A stretch of DNA of 64,000 nucleotides from Anticarsia gemmatalis (Eukaryota; Arthropoda; Insecta; Lepidoptera; Erebidae), in the NCBI RefSeq assembly GCF_050436995.1, contig NC_134755.1, positions 7,627,001 to 7,691,000 on the forward strand, given 5' to 3'. Under the pieces are notes generated by a model. It made no database searches. It was not told the DNA's origin and was given only the letters and a program-made list of their open reading frames with translations. The position numbers and the translations under genes are program-made. This document shows, piece after piece, positions 12,604 to 24,873 of this stretch. Numbering within the stretch: position 1 is the first letter of the stretch; each line of letters begins with the position of its first letter.

Positions 12604-13546
12604 TCAACTGAACATTGAATTATGCAGTGTATCTAAATCCTCCTTCCTTTGCTCAGCTCTTTTCTTTTCTTTTTTAAATGCTTCATAGCCCTCATCTTCA
12701 GTAGGAAGCTCATGTCTACAGAATGGACATGAGTTAGTCTGAAAGAATAAAACAAAACATTTAAATGGATGCAGACTAAACTTTTTGAACTAAGTATTTT
12801 GGTATTACATTGACAAAGTCCTAACAATCTAATTTAGTAATCTATGAAATATTGGAAATTTTTACTGTAACACAAATATTATAACTTCATCCTATGTATG
12901 TCTATGTATCATAATCATTACAACGCTTTTTGGTATTTTTAATAGTTGCAGATACAGAGAATTGAGAATTATAGTAATACGGAAGCATTGGAATAAAATT
13001 ATTACTTTTGGAAGTCCCTTTTGGCATAGACTAATCAAACTTAATCCTGGATATGGCATGACACTCTTTAAAAAAAACAATAATAACCATAATTACCCTT
13101 TCAAGCCAAGTTAAAATGCATTTATTGTGAAACTGGTGGTGACAAGGCATTTCCTTTGCCTTCTCCCCAGGGTTGAACTTCTTAAGGCAGATAGGGCAGC
13201 TCTTACCATCACTGTCTATGGTAACTTCTAGTAAATTATTCACAGCATCTTTAGATGCTGGCGGAGGCAACCTGCAACATGAAACATTGAGATATGTACA
13301 AACACGGTAGCTTAAATTTTAACACCACTTTTGAGAATTAAATAACAATGATCCTCATTTCATGGTAGGCATAAAACAAACTGGGAAATAGTTACATTAA
13401 TGTACAACATACCTTGGCCATTCTCCAGAAAAATTGTCCTCATATAATCCAAAATCCATGAGAAATCTAGCCATATGCAACAAATGATTTGGCTGTTCCC
13501 CATCCTGCAATTCTGCCCATCCCATTTCTTCAAAATATCCAGCCAT
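12604..13546 (-). CDS. RNF181: E3 ubiquitin-protein ligase RNF181
   Basis: Three exons: 13546-13413, 13271-13097, 12738-12604, joined in frame to 147 residues, close to the roughly 153 of the human protein. The N-terminus (MAGYFEEMGW) and the linker LPPPASKDAV are typical of RNF181. A C3H2C3 RING-H2 domain occupies about residues 70-112: CPICLKKF, then PCHHQFHNKCI, then SCPFCRHELP, with all eight zinc ligands present. The tail is a charged Lys/Glu/Arg helix ending NSMFS. RING-H2 ligases of this type pass ubiquitin from an E2 to substrate in the cytosol. The next gene on either side is kilobases away. A minus-strand AATAAA lies at 12576-12571, only about 30 nt past the stop, so the 3' UTR is probably very short. 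Five TGACA motifs lie 200-285 bp upstream of the start. Confidence 0.95.
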
Positions 13547-14776
13547 TTTAATAAAATCGCCAAACCTGTACTAAAAGTTAAGTTTTGCAAACAATTTTCT
13601 ATGGAATTTTGAAATAAGTAAGAGATTTTGAATTGTAAATATAATATTCAATACCTAGTTCTTCACTTTTTTATATAAATTTTTAAGGGTGCGTTAATTA
13701 GAACGTGAAATACTGTAATTTATTTATTTTCCTCGTAACTTAGATTTTTATTGACAATTGACAACAATGACAACTGTTTGTTTTTGACAAGTCATGATGA
13801 TGTTTTTTTCATTCATTTTCGTTTTTGACAGTAACACTATTCAAAAATGAAATATAGTCTTTTAAGATTAAATTAGGTATATGTTTAAAATAAATACCTC
13901 GAGTAGGTAGCACAGTTTTTTAATGTTACATTATGCCTGCATTCTGTTTTATAAAATTATAGCAGAATAACAGCTTTTAAATTGCATGTCTAAATGTTAT
14001 GCTTAGTATACGAAATATTTGTTTAGTAGGTATTTGCTTTAATTATGAGGAATAACTAATGCGCACCGTCGAAGTACCTAATTACAAAACGTTAAGATAC
14101 ATAGGTGGGTAATTCTAGCGTTAATCCAAGCAGCATAAGCGGCAGGTCAAGTTTGCATAGATAAAGTGTTTTCAGTTGTTACTTGTGTTAAGTATGACCA
14201 AATCTATGGGTTTTGTATTTCGCCTTAACGCTACAACATTCAGACAGTTAACAAATATGTTAACATCCTTAACTAAATAGGTATACTCAGGAATTCTTAC
14301 AAATTACTATTTAAGTAAATAGAATACGTTACCATCGTAGAACATGACAATATCATCAATAATTAACGAAGCAGCTCGATTCTTTACAGAGTCATAGGTA
14401 TTATATACTTAGGATTATTGTAAAAATTCACAATTACTTCCGTTAAAGAAATATCATAACTAGAACTAAGGTCGATTTTACCTTATTTTTGCAGTAATCC
14501 CTGTTCCATAACATTACCGTGACTTTTATAAACTAGGTATACCAAAGTACATCAGCGAATGCATACTTAGTTCAAAAGTAGCGATTTCTAAGTACAGTCA
14601 GCAACAAAAGTCACCAAATGAATGGAGAATGTTAACAAATTTTGATTTTTAGCCCTCCTTATTCTTTGTTAAAAATAAAAAATACTAGTGAAAGAATTAC
14701 TTCGATATCTCAATTAGTTTCCGATTTATAAGTAAAACAAGTTGTAACCGCACGACGCTTGCTGTCGGGGACGGTG

Positions 14777-14784
14777 TGACGTCA
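14777..14784. promoter_or_regulatory. CRE palindrome TGACGTCA in CpG-rich island
   Basis: Perfect octamer inside a roughly 110-bp CpG-rich patch (14750-14860) that contrasts with the AT-rich surroundings. An ATG at 14871 followed by a clean GT donor at 14933 suggests a 5' exon just downstream. Promoter function is inferred. Confidence 0.4.
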
Positions 14785-15113
14785 CTCTACACTACGCTCA
14801 GTCTGGCTCACACAGTCCGCTTGCGGTCGCGCGCTCGGTGCGTTGAAATTATACCTAAATACTTTTAAAAATGTTCAATTCAAATACTAGGAAATCATAT
14901 GTTGTGCCTAAATGTAATAAGATTTTATGTAGGTAAGTATATAAGTAATAATAATTAACTTTATCTTATAATGAATCAATTTCTAACCGGATTGATCGCG
15001 AATTTATTGTTTTTACAGTGGCAGGAAAAATGTAAAACCAATAAGTAGGTACGCGATTATTTCGATTAAAAATTGTTTCTTTATAATATGCGTGAACGTG
15101 AATATCTAACATT

Positions 15114-15360
15114 AGCTGACTCGCGCAACTTCGCTTGCGTCACATAAGAGAGAATGGGTCAAAATTTTCCCCGTTTCTGTAACATTTTTTATTAGTACTC
15201 TGCTCCTATTGGTTGTAGCGTGACGATATATAGCCTATAGCCTTCCTCGATAAATGGACTAGCTAACAGTGAAAGTTTTTTTTAAATTGGACCAATAGTT
15301 CCTGAAATTAGCGCGTTCAAACAAACAAACTCTTTAGCTTTCTAATATTCCAGTATAGAT
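15114..15360 (+). repeat. Family-A dispersed repeat, copy 3
   Basis: Head GCTGACTCGCGCAACTTCGC, tail ending TAGTATAGAT-like. Intergenic, followed within 25 bp by a family-C copy. Confidence 0.85.
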
Positions 15361-15384
15361 ATTACAAATATGTATAATATACTA

Positions 15385-15632
15385 GAGGCCGCCCGCGACT
15401 TCGTCGCCATGGAAACCCTTCCCGTGTAAATCCCGATCCCTCGGGAACTCTGGGATAAAAAGTAGCCTATGTGTTATTCTGGGCCTTCAGCTACCTATAT
15501 ACCTAATATCATCGTAATCGGTTCAGTCACATTTGCGTGAAAGAGTAACAAACATCCATACATACATACAAACATCCATACATATGTACATACATATATA
15601 CATACATACCTATATACATTCATTAAATATTT
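15385..15632 (+). repeat. Family-C dispersed repeat, copy 2, with CATA-rich microsatellite tail
   Basis: Head GGCCGCCCGCGACTTCGTCG, shared body (CCCGATCCCTCGGGAACTCT, AAAAAGTAGCCTATGTGTTA), then an expanded CATACATA microsatellite from about 15548. Confidence 0.85.
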
Positions 15633-15699
15633 AATTACATATTAAATATTGCTGGACAAATCACACACGGTCATTTAATTTAATTTTAATTTTTAATTT

Positions 15700-15907
15700 T
15701 TTTTTATAGACAACTCCCGCACTAAGAATTGCTCTTGTGTCGCGGGGACTTTTACAAACATACAAACAACGGACACAAAGCACAACCAGACCCGAAACAA
15801 TTATTTGTGGATCGCATAAATAATTGTCCCGTGTGGGAATCGAACCCACGACCTCCCGTTGCAATGGTATCGGCGTGGCGACCTAAACCACTGCGCCACG
15901 GAGGCAG
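15700..15907 (-). repeat. tRNA-headed SINE, copy 3
   Basis: Nearly identical to the copies at 3638 and 26611. Intergenic, with a T run at its 5' (tail) side. Confidence 0.9.
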
Positions 15908-16023
15908 TCAAAAATTTGATTCCAAACTAAGCAGAGCTTGTACAATGGTAACCAAATAACTGATAAACATACTCATATACTTTTCAATATATAGATAAAT
16001 TGACAACCAGAACAAATACTCGT

Positions 16024-16125
16024 GCTCATCACACAAAGATTTGTCCCGGATGGGATTCAAAACCTCCACACGCGGCGCTACGGTTATTGCGGCGAGGTGA
16101 CCGCTTAGACCACTGCGCCAAACGT
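16024..16125 (-). repeat. tRNA-like SINE head, second subfamily
   Basis: Minus-strand TTGGCGCAGTGGTCTAAGCG (A box) and a weak B box (GTTTTGAATCC). It differs from the 3638/15700/26611 family, so it is a separate SINE subfamily. Confidence 0.7.
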
Positions 16126-16424
16126 ACGGAGTAAATAGTACAAATAAATAAATAGTATACATATAATACAATAGTATGTATACATACATGCATACATTTT
16201 CACAAACTTTCGTATTTATAATAATAAAAAGGATTTCGGAGGCAACAAAATCTCTATTTGTTGATAAATAATGCGCAAACATTATTTTCATCTATTTTAG
16301 GTAGATTATCCGATTGCCCTTTTTCAAATCCTTCATCCATTTTATTAATTGAATAATATTTACTATTACTACACCATAAATGTAATAAGCGGATGCAAAC
16401 ACAACAAAATACTGCGCAAGTTAT

Positions 16425-16535
16425 TACACCAACAACAACGGCTGGCAACTTAATACTAAGCGGGACGCGGCCCGCGCGGCGCAAGTGTAGTAGTATGACG
16501 TCACAACCAATCACGCGGCCGTTAGCGGGACTCGA
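16425..16535. promoter_or_regulatory. CpG-rich promoter-like island with CRE and CCAAT box
   Basis: The most GC-rich stretch between RNF181 and the micropeptide gene. It contains TGACGTCA at 16496-16503 and CCAAT at about 16507. No certain exon adjoins it. It could be an alternative promoter for the plus-strand gene at 21575. Confidence 0.35.
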
Positions 16536-19413
16536 TATTTTTCGAAACTTTGAATGCTTATAAAATCAAAACTATTCGGTATTTTTGACTGAAACAAAAA
16601 CTAGTTTATATGTATACACACAGGCTATACTGTGTCAAAATTTAAAGCGATTTGGCATACCTAGTAACATTCTCCATTGGTGTTTATTTTCTAATTCAAA
16701 TTCAAGTTTCTGATATGTACCTACTGTCTACTTAGTACTTACATAAATAAGTAGATAGATACTTGGAATTCATGAGTTCTTATAACAATAAATTATTGAG
16801 GAGCAATCCCTAGATATGTATTCAGTAATATAATTCCCATAGGTATTGTTTGTGTGCATAATAGATCCATTTTCCACAAGGCGCAATAAAAGTGCATACT
16901 AATAAGTGAGCGTGTTGGTTACATGATGACGACAAGCACATAGTTGAATCAACATTCCGTCATCCATCCAGATAAGGGCACCTACGTGAAGTTACTCAAT
17001 ATAAGTTTCACATCGTCAGTCCAATAGTGGAAAGTGACGAGACTGGTCGTTGTATTCGTTGTTCAGTTAATTGTGTGCGCGCGCGGCTATAAAAACCGGT
17101 AAGACGATTTGTGTGCTTGTTCTATTTATTGAATAATTCTAAACATACTAATGAGGAAGCTTCTACGTAGCGTCTTCCATTAGGCTTATTAGAGGGTCTA
17201 TGACAAGGTTTTACTACACTATTTTGATGATGTCATTTGGGAAATATTTTTACTAGGAGCTTGCTTCGAGTAAATGAGTAACTGTGGTTGTAGTTTTAAC
17301 TTTACTCATTGGACGTACGTGACATCTAATTTGTTTACGAGGCAGGTTTATCCGCAACAGGTAACTAAACGCTATTAGCTATTAGATTAGATATGAAGCT
17401 ATAAATTCAGCTTTTCCTACCTACATGAGTACCGTACCTACCTACTAGGTAAGAATGTGTAAGAATGCAGGATATTATTAGGTATATCAGTCACCAACAA
17501 GCTAGATAAGAATTCGTGTAAAGTGAGTAAGAATATTGTTTACAGAAACAATTCATAAAACGACCTTGTTCGAATACCTACGTACCATGATATACATAAT
17601 CTTGTAGTAATTACGATCTGATGAAGTCATTTTAATTAATTCAATTTAGTATGGTACCGTATCGCTAAATAAATAAATTTTCTAGCTTCTACATTGAAAT
17701 TTGGTCCCAAAATACGTTAACAGTCATAATAATAAACGTAGATTAGCGATAACATTCGTATTTCCGGTGGCAATCTAATGATGGCTTCGTAAAAATATCT
17801 GTTACCTATTATAATTCATTTTTTAAAAGAAAACAAGCCACCAACAGATTAATGGTTACGTTGACCTCGCGTTTGTTGATGTTGTGTTGGTAAGTACTGT
17901 TGATTAGTTTAGAGCAAGCTTTCTCTCGTGTAGTGGGATGGCTGAGGATAAATATTTTGATATTCCAACGTAGTGCTACGTTCGATTTCCATATCGTGAG
18001 GAATCTAGATAAATAAATATATGAGCTTAAGTGCCATGTTTTTTTTATTAAGAGGAAAACACACCGTTTACCCTAATAATTGGATATGTACACAGGAACA
18101 TACAGCGGCTAGGTGTAGGAATTTGTATTCTTTTTTTATTATCACGAGGTACATAAGTAAGGTAGGTAAATAATAATATTTAAAAGAAATAACGGACGGT
18201 TTCTACAATTTTGCAAATAAAAAATGGAACGATCAACAATCAGTAGGTAATAAAAATAAATTAGACTCAATTGCCTGTTTACGCGAATAATAGTATGTTT
18301 GCCCAATCCCCTACCTTAGAGTCTAGATTGTAGACAGTTATGTTTTGTACAATTTGCACACAATCGGAATAAACCAAGAAAACACTGCGTACACTTGTCT
18401 TGTCTCCATCAAGTAGTTGTCTTGGATTTAGCGTACCTAAATAAAACCTCCCTGTACCTACTTTTCTTCAGAATTAATTATAATATCCTAATTATATTAT
18501 CCTAAAACCAAGTTATTTCCAAAAATTGTATTCATTATTTTTTTATGCTTACCACTCGTTACCTAAACATGACAAAAAATACTTGATGGCCTATTTAGCC
18601 AATTTTGTTGTGGGGATTTAGTACCTATCTACCTACAGTAACTTTGGGGCGAGGTGCCGCAATCTAATCCTAGTGGATGATAAAATCCATTAATAGCTTA
18701 GTGTATGTAGTCCCTTAGCTAGTACAAACAAACCGTAACAAATTTATCAAACGTTAAAAGTTCTTTGAACTAACGGACACGCATGATTGTTGAAGCTTTT
18801 ATATTTCCAAAGTCTTACTATTAAATTCAATATATTTTTTTTAAATTACATCAAATACCCCATGGAAATCTTCTTCTGGTGATTAACTCTTATTACATTC
18901 GTTTTTTTTACACACCTAAGTAAAGTACTTAGAGAAGTAAAACACTAGTACAATGACCATACAGTCAGGAAGCTGGTTGGTACATCCAAATTGTCGAGAT
19001 TGTTCAAAATGTTCTAGGATGATGCTACAACCTTAAATAGACGCACTTATTTTTATGGTTCCAATTTATTTACTACCCGATGGCCAAGTGTCATGTAGGA
19101 AGCTAGCAAACAGCGCCAGTGTAGTCTAGAACAGTTAAACGGAGTGTCTAAAAATAATGAAGACCTCATTGTCGTTTTATTATTTCTCAACTGAGCTCGG
19201 TGACATCATAGGTATCAAGGCACGTTACTGCCTATGAAAGTAATAAAACATCAGTTAACTACCAACTTAGGTAAGAATGATTCTTAAATAAGGGCCAAGA
19301 ATACGACTACATTCTTTAAACTGGGTACCTACCTTCTTCTTCTAAGATATGTAGGTACTTAGATACAGCAACTTGTCTTTAGCAGCAGTACATAGTTCTA
19401 CATTATGTTATTA

Positions 19414-19640
19414 CTAGAGGCCGCCCGCGACTTCGTCCGCGTAGAAACCCTTCCCGTGTAAATCCCGATCCCTCGGGAACTCCGAGATAAAAAGTAGCCT
19501 ATGTGTTATTCTAGGTCTTCAGCTACCTGTATACCAAATCTAATAATAATCGGTTCAGCAGTATTTGCGTATAAGAGTAACAAGCATCCATACATACCTG
19601 CATACATTCTCACAAACTTTCGCATTTATAATATGTAGGT
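19414..19640 (+). repeat. Family-C dispersed repeat, copy 3
   Basis: Head AGGCCGCCCGCGACTTCGTC, full body, end CACAAACTTTCGCATTTATA. The best-preserved copy. Confidence 0.88.
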
Positions 19641-20482
19641 AAGTTTATGAAACATTAGTTCTATAGTAACAACATTATTATTGTATGTACCGTCCTACCT
19701 CATTCTTAAGTACATGTACCTACCTTAATTACAGACTGTATAGATCCCATTGATTTCATAATAGGTCGATAGATAATAAGCATTATGTCTTCTAATAACC
19801 TTGTAATAGATATTATCAAGTCGATAAGCATTGTACATTACCTACATTTGAACACACACGAATCGGCTATTTATATGAACAATTATGTCAATTGTCTTTT
19901 GTACTTATCCTATTTTATTTTTGTTCTTTCACTCACCGAAAAATGGTCTTTCCTATAGTCCGACAACTTAGCTGAGAGCCTTGCAATACACAATTTACCT
20001 AGACTATAATTTATAATTTTGGATATTTCCAAATTACTCTAATTTGGAAATACCTACTTATCCAAAATTATTTATTATAATCTGTAACAAAGAGGCAACC
20101 GTCAGGTTTATAAGCCTACGGTTTATCGGTACCTATTCAAAATTTTTTATGTTGTAGGTAAACCACCACCAGCCACAAACCGTGCACATAAGCCTCTCTA
20201 TAAAGTTATTGGGCTATAGATAATTATAAAGTAAGATACCTAGTAGGTATGTAAAAGATACCTACTTACATAAAATATTACGATTCTAACGATACTAAAC
20301 CAACGTGTCTATTTTACAAAAATGTGCCTCGTAACGTAAACGAGTCTCCAAAACTTGTTTCCATAATGGATTTACAAACCGATTAGATAAGTCCGAATAA
20401 CGATGTACATTCTTTTCATGTTCTTATCAAATCCGTTTTGGGTTTAAATAATATTATTTACATAAGTTCATGTTATCGATCG

Positions 20483-20558
20483 CAGCAAACAATGGTTTTA
20501 CTTTCCAGCGTGTAAATAAAGTAAAGATACATACTGGAAAATAAACCATTGTTTGCTG
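20483..20558. other. Strong 76-nt hairpin, possible small-RNA precursor
   Basis: CAGCAAACAATGGTTT pairs perfectly with AAACCATTGTTTGCTG. A small internal bulge is followed by TTCCAG/CTGGAA, and the loop is about 25 nt. Size and arm length fit a microRNA-like hairpin, but a tiny foldback element is equally possible. Confidence 0.45.
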
Positions 20559-21574
20559 TTGACGAAGAACCATTGTTGTTGTAAAGGTAGCTCTATAATA
20601 GGTACTTAATTACCTATACCTACCCACCTTTTAACGGCTAAACATCTGAACTGACTCAAATGATAAATTTCTCCTTCTTATTCATAAATTAACTAAATAT
20701 ATACCTACCTACCTAGCATTTCACGGTTATTTAGGCTGGTATCACGATTTCTCATTGGGTGACAAATTAAAAACCAATCAATTAATATAGTTGGTATGAA
20801 CCTACCTATCGCTTCATGTTTATTAAAATATTTATTTATCGTATTTCTCCTAAGTATTTTCCATTACATTAACTTGATTGATTTAGTCATTTGAGTACCT
20901 ACCTACAGTATAATAATTGATCCTTTAATCGCTTGTTTGTTTCGTTTATTTATAAAAACTATAAATTAAAAAAATTGCAAACCTCGATTTTAACTAAAAT
21001 GAAATCACTGCCTCCGTTCGGGAGTTATGATGTCACAGACAGACACGTCAAACTTATAACACCCCTCTTTTTTGCGTCGGGGGTTAAAAATATATTACAG
21101 GTGCCTAGGTGCCTACCTAAACTATGAGTTCAACAAACCCTACAAAACTAAAAATAAAACAATACACGAGACTAATTTAGTGCTGTAGTTTTGCTGATTT
21201 ATTGATAAGACGGATCGATAAATCTAAGTGAACTTCACTTGACCCTGGTAATAAAATAGGGGTTGTTGAGCTTTTGATGTTTAGTTTCTTAGTGCTTTGT
21301 TTACTGGCTTAAAAGAAAAACAATAAAATGTTAGAAAAAATGGGTACTAAGAGAACTGTGTAGTTAAAACGCGCGAGAGGTTTCTAGATTTTGAATGGCC
21401 GCACTTAGAAAGATTCTTGTTCTTTAGTGAAAATATAGCACTCAACAACCGACAAGTTTGCGTAGCGTCTTTTAAAGATGAATGTTTCGTGGGAAAATTA
21501 AACCCACTTCTTCGTAGGTACTGTGTTTACAAATCATTGAAGCTAAGCTGTGTTTTTAATTATCTTTTCAGAAA

Positions 21575-22337
21575 ATGGGTAACATCGTCTTTTCGATAAT
21601 TTGGTTAGTTATCCTTATCTTCGTGTCCTTCTTTGTGGCCGGCTTCGCTGCAAGCTTCTACATCTTCTTCCTACCTTTCACAGTCTGCATAGAACCTTTA
21701 ACGGTGAGTATCTATGACGATAACATTACACTAACGACTGTAAGCCAGCGATAGACGGGTTAAATAGATATATAATAGATAAATTTATGACCTAAGTACT
21801 TATCCGGAAAAAGAAATCTGAAGATACATAGGTACAAGCCTAGGAGCAAATACCTTCTTATACATAATGCCTGATCTGACTCTTTGTGGCGCGTATGTAG
21901 ACTATGCTTCCAAAGGTCTCGGGTTCGATTCCCTGATAGAGCCAAAAATTACCGCGTTGTTTTTTATTCAAGAAATGGGTAATGAATTTCACAAAGTTAG
22001 GAGATTAAGGCTGTACATTTCCTTGCCTCGGGTACCTACCGTCTAACTATGTAGGTACCTACTAATCATAATATGTTATCAAAACTTCGCAATATTTTGA
22101 TCAAGTTCAACACTGATCAATGATCATGCAATATGATCGTGTTAAAATCTGCGGCGTAGCTTAGTTTCACCTAGTAGATGCTAACTCCCAGAGTATAGCC
22201 GCACTTATAAAAAAATATATACGAAAGTACAATCACGTTTTTCTTTATTTTAGGGTTTAACGGATTTCCTGCTGCAAGTAGTGCAGTTTCCCAGATACTG
22301 TGCGCAAGCAATGATGGACGGCAGAGGATTCAATTAA
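21575..22337 (+). CDS. Small single-pass membrane protein (70 residues), function unknown
   Basis: Two exons, 21575-21703 and 22254-22337, with a TTTTCAG acceptor four bases before the ATG, a clean GTGAGT donor and a TTTTAG acceptor. The acceptor before the ATG shows that at least one upstream non-coding exon exists. The product has a long hydrophobic segment at about residues 4-36 (start MGNIVFSIIW, then Phe/Ala/Ile-rich), followed by a short conserved-looking tail with PFTVCIE, GLTDFLLQ and VQFPRYCAQAMM. Cys and Pro in the tail suggest a membrane-proximal amphipathic helix. The intron placement, the strong hydrophobic profile and the AATAAA at 22514 argue that this is a real gene. I do not recognise the family; it looks like the small membrane micropeptides of insects. 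Confidence 0.75.
21887..21945 (+). repeat. tRNA-like SINE fragment in the micropeptide gene intron
   Basis: Keeps a perfect B box (GGGTTCGATTCCC) but only a partial A box. Too broken to be a functional tRNA gene. Confidence 0.55.
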
Positions 22338-24873
22338 ATATTAAAATGACCCTAGTCAAATTAACTTAATATTACTAATATGTAAGGCTAGTTTAAGATA
22401 CAAGAATAATTATTTGTGCCATTGGAAGTTTGATTAAATTACATAGAATAATACGTTGATGTATTAAAATTATATTGTTCATGAAGTAGTTAGTCGAGTT
22501 CATACCTGATGCGAATAAATAAAATTAACAATGTCTTATCAAAACAGTAATTAAAAAAATGGCGAAGACAATATTTACGAAATAATGCAAAACTTCGTTC
22601 ATACTTAGTTAATATAATACTTTAGAGTCTATATTTTTATTGTAGCTTGTTAATTTTAATAATGATGAATAAATATTATTAATTTTAATGTTTAGTTTCA
22701 GTGTACCTACCTTTACCTGTAACATTATTTTATTACTTACCCGTGCTCCATCAAGGTATACCACGAACACACATGAACATACGTCCAAAAAAAATTGTAA
22801 CTAGGGTAACCTTCATGGCCAATTGTAACCAAAAAGAAAATCTATTTTTTAATGCTAACGCTTGTTAAGTGCGTACTTAACAGGGGATCTATTCTGCAGT
22901 TTGAATTTATAAACTTCAAATCTGCATTCAATTTAAAAATGCAGTTCAATTCCTAAGAACACGCATACCAAATTTTCCTGTCATTGACTTATGGATTTTT
23001 ATTATTCGTCAGATTCTATTAAAGTTACGCTTGTCACGCAATAGAATTAAGTTGTTGACCTCGAGCAGGTGTTATCGTCAGGCCGCTAAGAAGAGGAATA
23101 TACCACTTTATTAATATATTTATCATAGGTATCACATGTATCTTAAAATAAGCAAATTTTTGTATCTGCAACTGCGTACATTTTTCACCTAAACAAATCA
23201 ACGGTGACGTTCTGTAAAAAAAATGACCCCATGGTTATTCAGTGTTAATTATTCGTTATAGGTACAAAACGTAACGTCTTTAATTGTTAATCACACTGAC
23301 TAACTATAGTGCACAATATAACTCTTACCTGACCCGTCAATTAGTTGCAGAGTACAATATATAGTGGCGCCGCGTTGTGTGCGAATGCACGAACTAGTTT
23401 ATACGTAAACGAAAATTTGGATAATTTACTAGTTTTGTTATTTCTATTTTCAATAAACATGATACGTTAACTATATAAAATAAAACAAAATTATTACTAA
23501 ATGTACTTTTAATATACTAAAACAATACAAAGTGCATTATCGTTTCAGCAAACTAGTTGCCGTCTTAAAACAAATAAAAACAAAACTGCACTTAGGTATA
23601 GCTAAATTCATAAAAATAAGACTGAGATTTTACAAAGTAAAAATAGGCACATAGCTCGAGCAGCAAATGGAAATATCATATACCTAAATGTTTATTAATA
23701 GTAGGTAAAGATAGCTACTCATCATTGCTTTTGGACTATCAAACTAATATTCAATAATACATAAGACAATATTTGGTTATAGCATCCAACACATTTCCTC
23801 TCTGGTTTAAGGAAGCACAATTTTAAACATTTAAGACTTACAAAAACTAATAAAATAAGTAACAATAGGTACTTTTGTTGAATAAAACTACTGACTAAAA
23901 CATATTACTACACAAAACTTATCTGCGGTAAGACGACTGTCTAAAACGGATAAAAAAGTTTTCCAGAAATGCATCAATCAAAGTGAAAAAATATCAGCTC
24001 TTATCTACCACACAAATATGTACCTACAGATATAAAATTACACATTTCTTAGATAGTGTGATCTTAGGTAGAGAGCAGTGTAACATCACAGCTTTAAAAA
24101 CTGTTTATTGCTGTTGAAAACAAGACTCAATTTGACAAAAATATTTAATCGTTACCACCATTTCCAACATATTATAATTATTTAAAAAAGAAACTGTTTT
24201 TTTTGTGCAAAGATAGAAAATTTCTACACATTTTTTGTTCTATTATTGACCTTTGGGAATGTGTGATTGCGTAATTTTCGCATCAATTTACAGTAAGACC
24301 CGTATTAATTTTAGTGAGATCTTTTTTTCGTAAAGATTCAAATTAATCCATACTTATAATCCACATATATCCAGTAATTACTACTCAAATAAAAAAGGAA
24401 AGTAATTGCTGCTTTTAGGACTTTTACATTAACATGCAGGGGGGACATAAGTTTGTTTAAAAATAAAAAAATGTCCAATGTAGATTTTATTTTTGATAAA
24501 AGTTTTAAATGGAAATTAACTGGTTACACTTTCACTTATTAGTTACTCTTAAGTGTTTAGCACACTAATTAGAGGTAAGTATATGCAAAAACTGCAACTT
24601 ATAATATTAGCATATTCTTATCAAAACTATATTAAAATTTTGTTAAATATTATCCTTAAAATCACATTTTAATATCCCCAACAATGTCAAACAAGTCGGG
24701 GTTTAATTTCATCACATCACTAAAAGGGGAACCTCTTCAAAATTATACATTTCTCACATACATATCACACTAGCACGTCAAATGTCACACATTATATGAA
24801 AAACAATACAATTCAACTGTAGTTGTTTCTTATGAAAACTATACCCGTTATATAACAACGTGGATACGAATAC
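22338..24873. other. Intergenic stretch holding the 3' ends of the micropeptide gene (+) and SWT1 (-)
   Basis: AT-rich, with no reading frame or recognisable repeat that I can support. The two genes converge here. Part of 23.4-24.87 kb is probably a long SWT1 3' UTR, but I cannot fix its end. Confidence 0.4.
22514..22519 (+). terminator. Likely poly(A) signal of the 70-residue protein gene
   Basis: AATAAA about 175 nt after the stop codon, with a second at about 22667. Either could serve. Confidence 0.45.

Larger units (their letters stand above)
13547..21574. other. Gene-poor, repeat-rich interval between RNF181 and the 70-residue membrane protein gene
   Basis: About 8 kb without a gene I can support. 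It holds the RNF181 promoter side (TGACA cluster 13752-13830), a CpG-rich island at 14750-14860, repeat copies at 15114-15360, 15385-15632, 15700-15907, 16024-16125 and 19414-19640, a second CpG-rich island at 16425-16535, a TATA-like CTATAAAA at about 17087, and palindromic segments near 20010-20075 and 20483-20558. Much of it is probably the promoter and first intron of the gene beginning at 21575. From 17.1 to 19.4 kb and 20.6 to 21.5 kb I see only AT-rich unique-looking sequence rich in the tetramer TACC/GGTA. Confidence 0.5.

Noticed and set aside
16254..16514. 86-codon minus-strand frame with a hydrophobic helix (LPAVVVGVITCAVFCCVCIR)
   Set aside because: Starts in a CpG-rich promoter-like island, has no splice or poly(A) support and no recognisable family. 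Possible but not supportable.
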